From contig OX243825.1 of the NCBI GenBank assembly GCA_945859605.1, positions 4,379,291-4,443,290 of the forward strand: 64,000 nt of DNA. The letters run 5' to 3'. Shown piece after piece: positions 17,401-26,973 of this stretch (position 1 is the stretch's first letter; each line of letters begins with the position of its first letter). The position numbers and the translations under genes were made by a program. The notes beneath the pieces were generated by a model. That model saw only the letters and a list, made by a program, of their open reading frames with translations, ran no database searches and was not told where the DNA came from. The stretch comes from Lumbricus rubellus (lineage: Eukaryota > Annelida > Clitellata > Crassiclitellata > Lumbricidae).

Positions 17401-20400
17401 GAAAATTATAGCTAAGTAGCAAGAAATGTAAAAAAATAAAAGTTTTTACAATTTACTGTCCGCCTTTAGTTTCTACGCATGCGCGAAGTCGCTTGCGCCA
17501 TTCACGCGCCGCCGAGTCAATAATTCGCAGGTTAAGATCGTTCCAAGCTTGCATCATTCGCTTACGAAGATCATCAACATCACGGACCTTTATTTTGTAC
17601 ACCATTTCCTGCATGCACCCCTATATTTTATAATTGACAGGATTCAGGTCTGTGCTGTTAGGGGGCCGTAATGTAGGAATTGTGAAGTCAGGAGTTGCAT
17701 TCGTCAGAACTGCAACCGTTTCTCGCAACTCTGTGTGCTGGAAACCATCTTGCAGGGAAAGGTAAAATTCAGAGAGGTCTCTAATTTCAGGTATGCCTTC
17801 CATGAATAAAACGTCTCTGTATGCCTAGTATTGGTCTTTGATTTTTACTCCCGGTTCAACAAAGTGAATTGACGTGCGCCCCCAGAAAAGAAACATCGAC
17901 CGACACCATCAGAGATTTGCTAAACGTCTGACGTGTGCGTAAAAGGCGGTCGGCTGCAATATCTCTCTTTAGATTTCCAACTGCTACATTTTGAGTATTG
18001 CTACGAGAAGCAACTGTGAATAATTTTTCGTCCGTGAACCAGATGAACAGTGGCGGCGCTACGGGAGGTCGCGGCAGGTCATTTGACCTGCCTATTTTGC
18101 TCACGACCTGCCTAATGACCTGCCTAAAAAAATTTGGATTTTTTAATGTATCTTACATTCTTTTATTTAAGAGTTTTAGCTTAAATGAAAAATCATCATT
18201 AATGTTTTCCTCGCCCAAAAGATCACTAGTGTTGTGGTGCAATTATTATATCCAACTGACTTTTACGCCTGATCTTATCTAGTAGGTAAATAGGCCTAGA
18301 GGCAGGGCTGTTTTAAAGGAATTTTTAGAACTGCACAACTCCATCTTTCCTTTCCCATTCTTCATTGTAAATTACTTCCAATCGGAGAACTATGACCCTT
18401 TTTGCTAGTTTTAACTGTACAGAAGTGCTTCTATACGACTGCACATTTTGTGTAGCCTACAACTGCACGTTAAAAAAGCCATGCCTAGAGGTCTAAGCCT
18501 ATGGGATATGAGGTTTATTGGAAACCTATAATTACGGTATATGAATCAAACAGAAAGGATAAGAATAGGAAGGGAGTCTCAGAGGAAGAAAAATCGAGAC
18601 AGATGATGCTTGGATGGATGATGACTGACGGATACAACGAACGGAAGAGAAAACACAGCGAAGAGAAGAATGGCGTCATTGGAAGTTGAAACCAGTACTG
18701 CCGAGGGGTAGAGAACTTAAAGAATAGAAGAGGGTCTATGTGCACTTCAAATTCAATCATCAATTTCTTCGACCTGCCAAATAGTTCTCATGACCCCGAT
18801 GCGACCTGCCGAAATTTTAGAGCTGGCGCCGCCACTGCAGATGAATTGCACTAGGCAGGCTGGGTAGCGACGCAACAAAAGGCGACTGCAAGCTTGAAAC
18901 GATCTTGAACAGCGAATTATTGACTCGGCGGTGCGTGAGTGGCGCAAGCGACTTCGCGCATGCGTAGAAGCTAAAGGCGGAGAGTAAATTTTAAAAACTT
19001 TAATTTTTTTACATTGCTTGCTACTTAGCTATAATTTTCCTAAATTTCATTGACATTGTTTGACAATTGTTGAAATAATAACGACTTGCTTAGGGGCTTC
19101 CTTTTTTATGCCTCACGGTGTATATTCCGCATGGCAATGCCGTTATGCAATAAGGCATCGGTATGCCGGATTTATAGCCTATCTCACTCCTCTGCTTCAG
19201 TAGAATGTTTGTGTTTGACCCCATGCAGGTCTATTACCAGTAGCTGAACATAGATGAAGCTTCAGGTACTTATGTCGGACCAAAATGGTGTGGACGCGAA
19301 AGGATGGCAACAATAAATCAGATTCCAACAACAATTCCAAATCCGATGCCAACTCCAGTGTGAATTCGATATCACCAGCCATAAATTATGGTTGTATGAG
19401 AATTTATACAATATTGAAAGTGTTATAACGACTCGAATTTATTCCAAACAACTGTAATAATGTAAATGGAAAGTAACCTTTGTCTCCTGAACGGCGCCAC
19501 TTGTAGCAAGGACAGCATGGAACGAAACAGCAGATGACAATGATGAGAAGAAGGATGACAGTGCTAACACCAACACCAACCGCAGTAGGTAAGGAGGAAA
19601 GAGAATTCCTTGGCGTGGTGCTTACATCTGTAAAACTACCAAGTGTTATCTTCTGACACAGCATACAACAGAAAGGAAATCAAGCATGCGATATTATTGC
19701 TTATCTTCAATACAAAACGATGTGAAAAATCTCTTCTTACTTCTCAAACCCAATGATACTTTAATTCGGCTGATTTGGACCCACGTCAAGTGCTGCACCC
19801 CTCCAATATGGAAACTGGTTGTTATCCGCCCCTATCTCATACGGCACCGAACCTTTAGGCCTACGATCGTTGAGTAGCTGTACGCCACCTGGAATGGGTT
19901 CTCATTTGAGCTGCAGTTACTCCCACGGAGTTTTTATACCTATGTTAAAGACGTGGCTTGAAACTAACAGCTCCCTCTTAATTGAATCAGTCTTACATTC
20001 CTCGGGGCAGCTGCGGGCGCCTAACAGGCTGCCAAGATGTGTGTTCAAGAAGATTATGAAATTTGTTGCATCATTTTTCAATGTTCCTTACAGCGATTTG
20101 TCAGTGTGCTTGTCAACAAACATGAATGTCATAAAAAGCATATTGACATTTACACACTCGCGTTGGTTTATGGTAAGAAAATATTTTTTAACAGAATAAT
20201 ACGATAAATAATAGCCTACCTTGAAAATGAACAGAATCGAAACTCGTATAGAACACCGTGGCATCAACAGTAGTTAGAGTACTTTCAGTACCTTAAGTTA
20301 ATAAAAGACAGAATCCCATAGCAAATCACTTAAAATTTCTACCTCTAACCTACAGCCCAATGTAACAATAACATTCCAACTGAAATAATTATATTATTCA

Positions 20401-23400
20401 CTAACTCTCCCAGTACCTTGACTTACCAAATGTTACCACACCCGACGTTACCTAACTTTCCCCTACCCTAGCTTATTTTCCATCGCATTGTCTCAAACTA
20501 TAATATTGTTCCTAGGTGTGGCATTCTCTAGAGAACGTTGTATCTAGGTACGATATGCTCTACACGTAGAGTACAAAAGTACATCGTGCCTAGGTAATGT
20601 TAACTCTGAAGCGCGTAAAGAGCATAACAGTAACATTAATAAAATCTGCAACAATTGCAATTTTTATCGTGCAATGTACACAGTCATGTACCGCTACAGA
20701 AGCAACACATTGTGCGAACTACGATGATGCTGATAATCATGTAAGTCATTCAAATTGCAATAATTAGGCTATATCTCTGTGGTTGGAGTGGTAGACTATG
20801 GCATTCGCACAACTAGCTAAAAGAAACTGAAGTAAGCAGAAACTGAAAACCAGAGGCTTAACTATACCTGTGTTGTTAACTTGGAACTCGATTGAAGTTG
20901 CATTGTGGTTCTTGTTCCTCACGACATTCATTGCAAGACATCTGTACTTCTTGGAAGAAACATCAGCCATAGTAAATTGATTGCCATTCTGATTCTGAAT
21001 ATCCATCCAAAAGCCATTGTCTGCGTTTTCCTGCCATTTGAAATTTGGTGATGGATTTCCCTTTGCTGCACAGGTGATGATGGTTCCAGGAGGATAATTA
21101 GAATACAATGGTGACAAAGCAACATCCCTAACTGAATCTGAAACAGATGTTTTGATAAGGTTGTAATTAAAGGGAAAATTTATTTGGCGCGAAATCTAAG
21201 AGACTAAGATCGTTCTCATCTAAATACGCGAAACCACAATATTACAGTCTGATCTGTAGGCACTTGTGGAGCAGATACAGATAGTCTAATCTGAGGAGTC
21301 TGAAGTCTCGGACCTTGCAATTTATCCCAAAAGGATGAATCGACCACAGCATCACTTCCATGTTAAACAGTGAATTTGCAGGTTTGTGAAAGAACCAGTC
21401 ACCTTGCGCAAGATCTATCATGAGCGAGACGATAGTGCGATTTAGGTGGAAAATACAATGCACACACTTATGAACTCATTCTGATCCATTTTAAACTGTG
21501 ACCTAACATGAATTTTGCTACATCAGTCAGAATGTGAATAGTTCAGCAATTACAGTGAATATCTGTATAATACAAGGAAATGAACATTCCCACTGCATTT
21601 TAAGACAATGAAGCAATAATTACTTACAGAGGACTTTGATGGCAGATGTCGCACAGTTGGCATTTGAAACGTTGTTTGTAGCCAACCCTGCAATAATTAT
21701 TCGTTCTCTATAGTAATTGCCATCATACATTTCCAAGGCAAACGAAGTTTCACAAGTGAATGATGGAACCTCCGGATTGGAAGCCACAACAGAGTAAGAA
21801 AGACTTATGGTGTTTCCAACTTTTACAGCATCCGGATCATCTGCCACTCCTTTCCAGTTCATCGATGCATTATTCGTTCCAAGGTATGTCACTTCACATT
21901 TCAACTGCACTCCATCTCCTTCAGCAGTGTTATCCACAGACGTATTAATCGTACACTTGGGCTGTGTCTCTACAATGACAAGTCATGATAAATTGAATTA
22001 AAATCTCAAGACGCCCTAATTGAACTCTTTTGTAATCATGAATCCCAGCTCGTACGGTTTTAGGAAACCTAAATTTCATAATGCTGTGCTTGTAGCACGT
22101 AGACTATAAGTAATTAAGTATAATAGATCTAAGTAGACCTACTCTTATAAGGGCACCATGCGGTCACATTCAACGGAGAGTAAATCTGTTCTTTGAATGA
22201 TTTAGTCGCGTATTCCAGCTATTCAATTCTTTAAACAGCCGTTGTAATGACTATTAGGAATAATGGTCTCAAAAGATGAATAGGCTGCGGTTCAAACCCC
22301 GGGTTGGGAGTTGACATTCAGAGACTTAGATATCTCGGGTTAGCACGTGTGAGACGTATTCCAGCTATTCAATTCTTTAAACAGCCGTTGTAATGACTAT
22401 TAGGAATAATGGTCTCAAAAGATGAATAGGCCTGTAATACTGGAAGATTAACATTACCTAATTAGCAACAACGGGAAGCGAGAGCGGCAACGTCTCATGG
22501 TTACAATGGACTGCGGTTCAAACCCCGGGTTGGGAGTTGACATTCAGAGATTTAGATATATCGGGCTAGCACGTGTGAGACGCAGGGGCGCACGCTGCTG
22601 CGGAGCGACCTTGGGCAAGTTTCTTACCCATCATTGTCTGTGGGGAAGGCAACGGGAAACCATCTCACTCATCTCATCCCCAGGTGGCGCAAGCCATAGA
22701 CCTGCCTTCGGGCAGAGAACCATCATCATCACAGACAAATAAGCATTCGTACATCCATTCATGCATGCATTGACACCTAGGCTACATATATACATACAGT
22801 CATGCCAACATAGGTACAAATATATTTGCATGCAAATAAACAATTACACAATACACATTATTATTTAGACTCATTTGAAATATGAAATAAGTTTACATAA
22901 ATTATTATTCACAAATGAACATTAGGCCTATTATAGACTATAATAGTCCATGTATGCAGAGGCATAAACTTAAGCATGAAAATGAACCTACATACATGTA
23001 GAAGCATGCATACTGCATAGGCTAATACATGGAAATTAATTATAAGACCGGTTGAACAGAAAATTTTGAATTTTTTAAATACTCAAAACGGTTACCACAG
23101 ACTCATTTGAAATAACAAACGACTTACCTAGTATAATGAGATAGGCAGCTTTTATAACTTGATTCGAATTCATAATAGCTGAGCACATGAATCGTCCGGC
23201 GTCTGTCAGTTGAACGTTTCTAATAACCAAATCACATCCAGATGAATTGTCGACGCTGTATCGAGCTTTATCAACGACAGTGACGTTCAGCATTGTTCTT
23301 GGTCCTTTGAAGATAGTAATCGGACTTGCACCTGGTATATATTTCTGCCAGTCAGTTCCGCTACAGTTTCTAGATGGAGATGAGCATTTCAAGGTAACAG

Positions 23401-25073
23401 TTGAACCAACAACGCTCAACGTGTTCACTGGTCCTTCCAATTGACTTTCTTGTGCACCTAAAGGTAAGAGATGAGTCAGATATTGTGGCATAATGTGAAA
23501 TAAAATATGTTTCAATGCCAAGTTTGTGATGAAACATATGGATATGATATGCTACATGTAGATTTCGACTGAAATTTGACTGGTCTTTCCAAGGCCGCAG
23601 GTGGGGGTGTTTTGGGTGTTTGAACAGTACACCCCAACAATGTCGGGAAAACACCCCCTAAATAAAATCCTGGCTACGGCCTTTGGGTCTATCGCTTCTC
23701 TCAACTGGTATTAAATTGACTGTTTGCTAATAATCCACTTCTGAGGTGGTTACACTGGTCTATGCATTAGTGGAGGTGGCAAGATGACCCAAGGTTCGCC
23801 TAGCTCCTCTGCAATCTGTACTCAATGCTGCCGCTAGGCTCATTGCCCGCCTTCCTCGATTCTCCCACATTTCTTCATTCATGACTGAAAAACTTCACTG
23901 GCTTCCATTCTCGACCCGTATACAATTTAAGGTCCTAATTTTGGTCATCAAGTCTCAAATGGGTCTTGCTCCGAAGTATCTGTGTGATCAGATACTTCGG
24001 CCCCCCTTTCTGCCACTTCGCTGCGTCCTCTTAGGTCCTCTGATCGGCTTGACCTCTTTGTCCCGCGAGTCAGGACCGCCATGGCGCAATCCAGATCATT
24101 TGCCTGCATTGGAATGGGCTTCCCCCATCAGTTCGCTCTGCCATCCTCTCTGGTAGTGTATTCTTATCTTTCTCTCGTCTAAAAACTTGCCTTTTTTCTC
24201 GGAGATGAACGCACTGGGAGCGCTTCTGAAAGGCTCTTGCTGCAAGAAGCGCTTTATAATTATTGTCAGATAAGATAGGATAAGATAATTGTACTTGTAA
24301 AATACATGTAGCCTACAAATTTCTAAATTGGAACTGTAATGCATAGTGCGGGACACCAGTTTGATTAACTGCAGCGTCGCATCAAATATGATTAAGCTTA
24401 TTATTTGACTTTTTGTCATAATTATAGACAAAATAGGGAAGGTAACGATTAATTACAATAGTAGAATTTTAGAATAGATAAGTTGATGAATGAGTTTCTA
24501 AGTATGATATTGATTTAAATTGGCCTATATCAGATTTTATATGTACACGTAGGCTATAGCCTAACTGTTTAGTTAAAATTAAAATAATAATTGTGTCAAA
24601 ACTTCAACTTGAGCTCCGTGAAGCAGCAACTGAAATCATATAAGATAAGAAAAGAATATTCTTTAATATACCAATATTGCTACCTGCATTTTGGTGTACA
24701 ATGTTGTACATACATGTACATGGTATAATAAACAAACGTAGGCCTAGATAATTTAAAACTTTGCGAATAGGCCTAATATTCTCACAGCCGCCAACTGGTA
24801 AACCCTCAAGTCGGACATGTTTCTAAGCTATCGACTACCATCACCTCTTCCCACTCAATGCACCAGCAGGAAGACACAAGTCTTTATACATTAACGGAAG
24901 GTGTGGAGCAAACTCGCAACTTTCTAGGCCTGTCCTTTGAATCCTTTTCACATATTTTCGTACTACGGTTTGTCAGATTGTTTCCGGTAAAAAAACAGTG
25001 AACGAATGATCGATACCGTAATGTACTTGCCTGCAACAGTAATGAGGATGGCAATAACAAGGAAATCCATCAT
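14340..25073 (-). CDS. Receptor gene A: three Ig domains, TM and three ITAM-like cassettes
   Basis: Nine exons join in frame into 515 residues: signal peptide (1-14), Ig1 (15-124), Ig2 (125-238), Ig3 (239-328), transmembrane exon (329-378), linker (379-410) and three tail cassettes (411-444, 445-478, 479-515). Each cassette fits D/E-x-x-Y-x-x-L-x8-Y-x-x-L, with tyrosines at 418/430, 452/464 and 486/498. In vertebrates, paired tyrosines of this kind are phosphorylated by Src kinases and bind Syk/ZAP-70 SH2 domains. I infer a cell-surface activating receptor; the ligand is unknown. Ig1 has the DAGRFMC pattern of V-type folds. The Ig exons are phase 1-1. It differs from B and C in its transmembrane exon and in its tail number. 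Confidence 0.8.
14596..14697 (-). CDS. Gene A exon 8: tail cassette T2
   Basis: The exon is 102 nt and phase 0-0, with acceptor CTAG and donor AAAAG|GTGAAG. It encodes VLDQESAYASLGEDRD and SEYESLEQ. Skipping or including it keeps the frame, so the ITAM number could vary by splicing. Confidence 0.75.
14734..15114. mobile_element. hAT-like MITE, 381 bp, between tail exons T1 and T2
   Basis: CAGTGGCGGATCCAG at the left and CTGGATCCGCCCCTG at the right form an inverted terminal repeat. The 8-bp duplication GTTCAGCC flanks it at 14726-14733 and 15115-15122. G-rich runs and a repeated AAAAAGTTGATGACC lie inside. Confidence 0.85.
15215..15316 (-). CDS. Gene A exon 7: tail cassette T1
   Basis: The exon is 102 nt and phase 0-0, with acceptor CTATAG and donor GAAAAA|GTGAAG. 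It encodes VGEQESTYAGLGEDRE and SEYASLEQ. The intron sequences after T1 and T2 resemble each other (around AAGGCAGAAAATCATG on the plus strand), so the cassettes arose by tandem duplication with their introns. Confidence 0.75.
16005..16690. repeat. Cluster of TGATAGAGCA motifs with inverted ends
   Basis: TGATAGAGCA, often followed by TTATAACCCT, recurs in direct or inverted orientation at about 16320, 16384, 16430, 16476, 16528, 16597 and 16660. The outer parts, CCTAGAGTTATAATGC near 16012 and GCATTATAACTCTCAGG near 16666, are inverted. The element type is unknown. The rest of 15320-16826 is intron without recognised features. Confidence 0.65.
16827..16921 (-). CDS. Gene A exon 6: cytoplasmic linker
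   Basis: It encodes 32 residues beginning DGVVRHDDHEMSPSS and ending AGAPP, phase 1 to 0, between GGTAG and CCA|GTAAGT. The HEMS block is conserved in B and C. Confidence 0.8.
18048..18837. mobile_element. hAT-like element nested in the mariner copy
   Basis: CAGTGGCGGCGCTAC at the left and GGCGCCGCCACTG at the right are inverted. CAGATGAA is duplicated at 18040-18047 and 18838-18845. Its insertion splits the mariner transposase frame. Confidence 0.85.
18303..18483. mobile_element. Small hAT-like MITE nested in the hAT-like element
   Basis: It belongs to the same family as 13966-14174, in the opposite orientation. It is flanked by CCTAGAGG at 18295-18302 and 18484-18491. It is the innermost of three nested insertions. 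Confidence 0.8.
19238..19390 (-). pseudogene. Relic of the B/C-type transmembrane exon in gene A
   Basis: On the minus strand GGAGTTGGCATCGGATTTGG, TTTATTGTTGCCATCCTT and AAGTACCTGAAGCTTCAT align with the gene B transmembrane exon (29989-30159). An in-frame stop, a deletion in the hydrophobic part and the altered donor GTAATA make it unusable. Gene A uses the exon at 19478-19627 instead. Confidence 0.75.
19478..19627 (-). CDS. Gene A exon 5: transmembrane segment
   Basis: It encodes 50 residues, DVSTTPRNS..., then a hydrophobic run (VGVGVSTVILLLIIVICCFV) and a Cys-rich juxtamembrane CCPCYKWRR. It is phase 1-1. The donor AAAG|GTTACT is weak, so the exon end is less sure than the others. The STT start is shared with gene B, but the membrane span is different in sequence. 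Confidence 0.65.
19680..20860. other. Intron between Ig3 and TM exons of gene A
   Basis: No gene is recognised. From about 20220 to 20860 the intron aligns by eye with gene B intron 30840-31620 (shared CAACAGTAGTTAGAGTAC and GCAACACATTGTGCG), showing that A and B are close relatives. Short CTAGGTACGAT-like repeats lie at 20510-20600. Confidence 0.5.
20868..21137 (-). CDS. Gene A exon 4: Ig domain 3
   Basis: The exon is 270 nt, phase 1-1. It has TIITCAAKGNPSPNFKWQ (Cys and Trp of the core) and SSKKYRCLAMNVV (second Cys, Y-x-C pattern). It resembles I-set or C2-type domains. The donor is ACACAG|GTATAG. Confidence 0.85.
21628..21969 (-). CDS. Gene A exon 3: Ig domain 2
   Basis: The exon is 342 nt, phase 1-1. 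It begins ETQPKC, with QLKCEVTY, MNWKG, PSFTCETSF and NANC. The outer Cys pair (PKC and NANC) is present in all three genes and probably makes an additional disulfide. Confidence 0.85.
22212..22430. repeat. Tandem duplication of intron and SINE piece
   Basis: About 74 bases starting TATTCCAGCTATTCAATTC appear at 22212 and again at 22357. The first copy is followed by a SINE fragment (GGTTCAAACCCCGGGTTGGG) at about 22292-22356. Confidence 0.8.
22452..22733 (+). repeat. tRNA-derived SINE, copy 2
   Basis: It shows the same order as the copy at 1480-1762: GGGAAGCGAGAGCGGC, GGTTCAAACCCC, GCGACCTTGGGCAAG, GGCAACGGGAAACC and a CATCATCATC end. Confidence 0.75.
23128..23457 (-). CDS. Gene A exon 2: Ig domain 1
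   Basis: The exon is 330 nt, phase 1-1. It reads GAQESQLEGP, VTLKCSSPSRNCSGTDWQK, SVDNSSGCDLVIRNVQ and TDAGRFMCSA. The D-x-G-x-[FY]-x-C pattern is that of V-type Ig folds. Four cysteines are conserved in A, B and C. Confidence 0.9.
23740..24262 (+). pseudogene. LINE reverse transcriptase C-terminal fragment in gene A intron 1
   Basis: The plus strand reads LQSVLNAAARLIARLPRFSH, LHWLPFSTRIQFKVLIL and GLAPKYLCD, then loses frame. It is a 5'-truncated LINE copy, antisense to gene A. Confidence 0.75.
25031..25073 (-). CDS. Gene A exon 1: signal peptide with GC donor
   Basis: ATG ATG opens MMDFLVIAILITVA, a short hydrophobic signal peptide. The exon ends GCAG|GCAAGT, a GC-type donor conserved in B and C, in phase 1 with the Ig1 acceptor. 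Confidence 0.8.
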
Positions 25074-25310
25074 CAAGGAGTTAATATAACTTCGTGTAGC
25101 GTATACAACAACTGACCGTAAGTTAGTCAAAGGTTATTTAGATACCCTGCTGCTTAACAACACCGAGCAACAATCCTCATCGTTGACTAAAATTGTCTGG
25201 TCTTCTGACGGTCTTCAGTTTTACGTATGTACTCTATGCTAATAGACCTATATCCTGTATATGCGTAAACATTCAGCTTACACGACATCATACTCCTAGG
25301 ATACAGCAGT

Positions 25311-25340
25311 TTTCATTCGTTTCAGTAAAGCATCCGCATA
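25311..25340 (-). promoter_or_regulatory. Conserved upstream block of gene A (proximal)
   Basis: The plus strand reads CATTCGTTTCAGTAAAGCAT about 243 bases upstream of the ATG. Related blocks sit at similar distances in B (54735-54761) and C (63281-63306). Confidence 0.5.
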
Positions 25341-25490
25341 ACATTTCAATATGCACTGAATTCTGTGACTGCTATTGAGATTATAGCCCTGCGTAGCTGC
25401 TGGCCTTTTATTATCTGAGTCACTGCATTGTAAATATTAACTAGCCTATATTATTGTATATATACTAGTAAGGCCCACCAACTAAAATTT

Positions 25491-25500
25491 ACTTCCTCGT
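25491..25500 (-). promoter_or_regulatory. ETS/PU.1-like GAGGAAGT word upstream of gene A
   Basis: In gene sense the site reads ACGAGGAAGT, 418 bases before the ATG. The same word lies 445 (B) and 428 (C) bases upstream. It matches the ETS-family core GGAA and the PU.1 preference GAGGAAGT. Function is inferred. Confidence 0.45.
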
Positions 25501-26770
25501 TTCAGGATGAGAATGATGATTAAATCTACGGCCTACATAGATTGGCCGATGTTATGAAAATGAAACAATCATAATAATACGCTAGTGTGGTTGCTTGTAG
25601 CCTACAGTTCCTCTGAGCATTGTCATTAAAAGTAGACTGGTTGGCTGACTGAAGAGATCTGTAACCTGAAAGTTTGCATTCAGTATTAGCCTACATGTAG
25701 CCTAAACCTTCGTGAGGAATCTTTGGTGGCGGTAGTCCTGATATAGTGATATTGCATAGGAAAACAACCAGTATCGGACGGTTTTGAATTTGTTTTTGAT
25801 GGATAGACCCTAGTGAAACGCTGTAAATGCTGAAATTGACCAAGGGAAGACAGATGGGAGAAACAGAAAGACATAGCTGTAGAATGTGGATAGAGGTCAC
25901 GTGGATATAGGCCCTATAAAAATGTATGTTATGTTTTTAGTTGTATAGGCCTACTGTGATTATAGAAGATTGCATAATTATTTCGATTTTTGTATGAATG
26001 TACACGCTATGTTCTGTTCTCAAAATAATGTTCCCGCAGTGCGTTTGCAGGTGGTTTAATAAAGCACAATGCTTACTTACTTACTTATTAGGTCTAATTA
26101 TTATCCGCTGCGGCATAAATTCAGACATCACGATTATAGCAAACATAATCGGAGAATGATGTTAGTGAACCATTCATTCGTTTCAAACTCTTACTGACCT
26201 CTTACAGCGACTATAACTTTATCTGAATGTGCTGTGCAGAGAATGATTATTAGGTTTTGAGACAATAATACTGTAGCTAATAAAATGTGAGATCTGAACT
26301 TACCTTCTTGCATATTTTTCGCCGGTTGAGTTCGGATTCTAGACAGGCCTATAGCCTACGCGACGAGCTTTCATTCATTTCAGCTGGACTAATATACGCA
26401 CATACATTTTTTAAACAGACTGCGTAGTGCATGATAGGCCTACTTGTGTATAACTGGCCGATGTATTCAGTAAATAATTACAATTAATCACAGCTCCTCT
26501 GACAGTTAATCAGTCTAAATACACAATTATGGTTTTACGAATGAAAATAAAAAGATAATACATTGAGAAATATAATAGACCATTTTACATAAAAAGGCCC
26601 ATTTCATACACTTGGTTACTATCGAGTACCGATCTAACAAGAAATGACATTGTACTTAATAACTAATTAGGCATATTGAGCCTTTCGTTTAATGTAAATG
26701 TTTCCGTAAACCTTATCAATGCTTCGAAAGTTGCAGACGAAATTTGGTGTTGAAATACCCTCGCTCAAGG
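25501..26770. other. Intergenic stretch between genes A and B
   Basis: AT-rich sequence with no recognised gene or element. It holds the distal upstream region of gene A and the region beyond the end of gene B. Confidence 0.5.
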
Positions 26771-26776
26771 TTTATT
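26771..26776 (-). terminator. Polyadenylation signal of gene B
   Basis: AATAAA on the minus strand, about 85 bases beyond the gene B stop codon. Confidence 0.5.
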
Positions 26777-26859
26777 AAACCATTGGAGCGATACCTTTGA
26801 TATTTCTTTGAGTACTGTAAAAGTGCAAAGTCTGAATATTGCCTGTGTTGCAACAATGA

Positions 26860-26973
26860 CTAAGGCCTTGACTTCGTCTTCGGCTTGACTTTCTGTCTTT
26901 GTTCGAGCGACGCGTATTCGTTATCGTCTCTGTCTTCTCCCAAACTTGCGTACGTTGAATCTTTCTCACAAAC
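26860..26973 (-). CDS. Gene B exon 7: ITAM-like tail with stop
   Basis: The exon has 38 codons, phase 0, starting VCEKDSTYASLGEDRD, then NEYASLEQRQK and a basic end before TAG. The acceptor is TATAG. Confidence 0.85.
   Translation of the reverse strand, partial: VCEKDSTYASLGEDRDDNEYASLEQRQKVKPKTKSRP

Larger units (their letters stand above)
17320..19120 (-). mobile_element. Tc1/mariner-like element, internally disrupted, in gene A intron
   Basis: Long inverted ends begin CACCGTGAGGCATAAAAAAG, extend for roughly 200 bp and are flanked by TA. Minus-strand coding debris (FIWFTDEKLFTVASRSNTQ, RTRQTFSKSLMVSV, STDLNPVNYKI) is typical of mariner-group transposases. Stops and the insertion at 18048-18837 show that it is dead. 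Confidence 0.85.

Noticed and set aside
19686..20199. Plus-strand frames between gene A Ig3 and TM exons
   Set aside because: No domain, no paralogous conservation and no supporting splice pattern.
23580..23690. Possible inverted pair around a GGGGGTGTTTT stretch
   Set aside because: The complementary ends (AAGGCCGCAGG and CCTGGCTACGGCC-like) are short and imperfect, and no target duplication is visible.
25686..25900. Minus-strand frames upstream of gene A as an additional exon
   Set aside because: No Ig-like Cys/Trp pattern, and no equivalent upstream of B or C.
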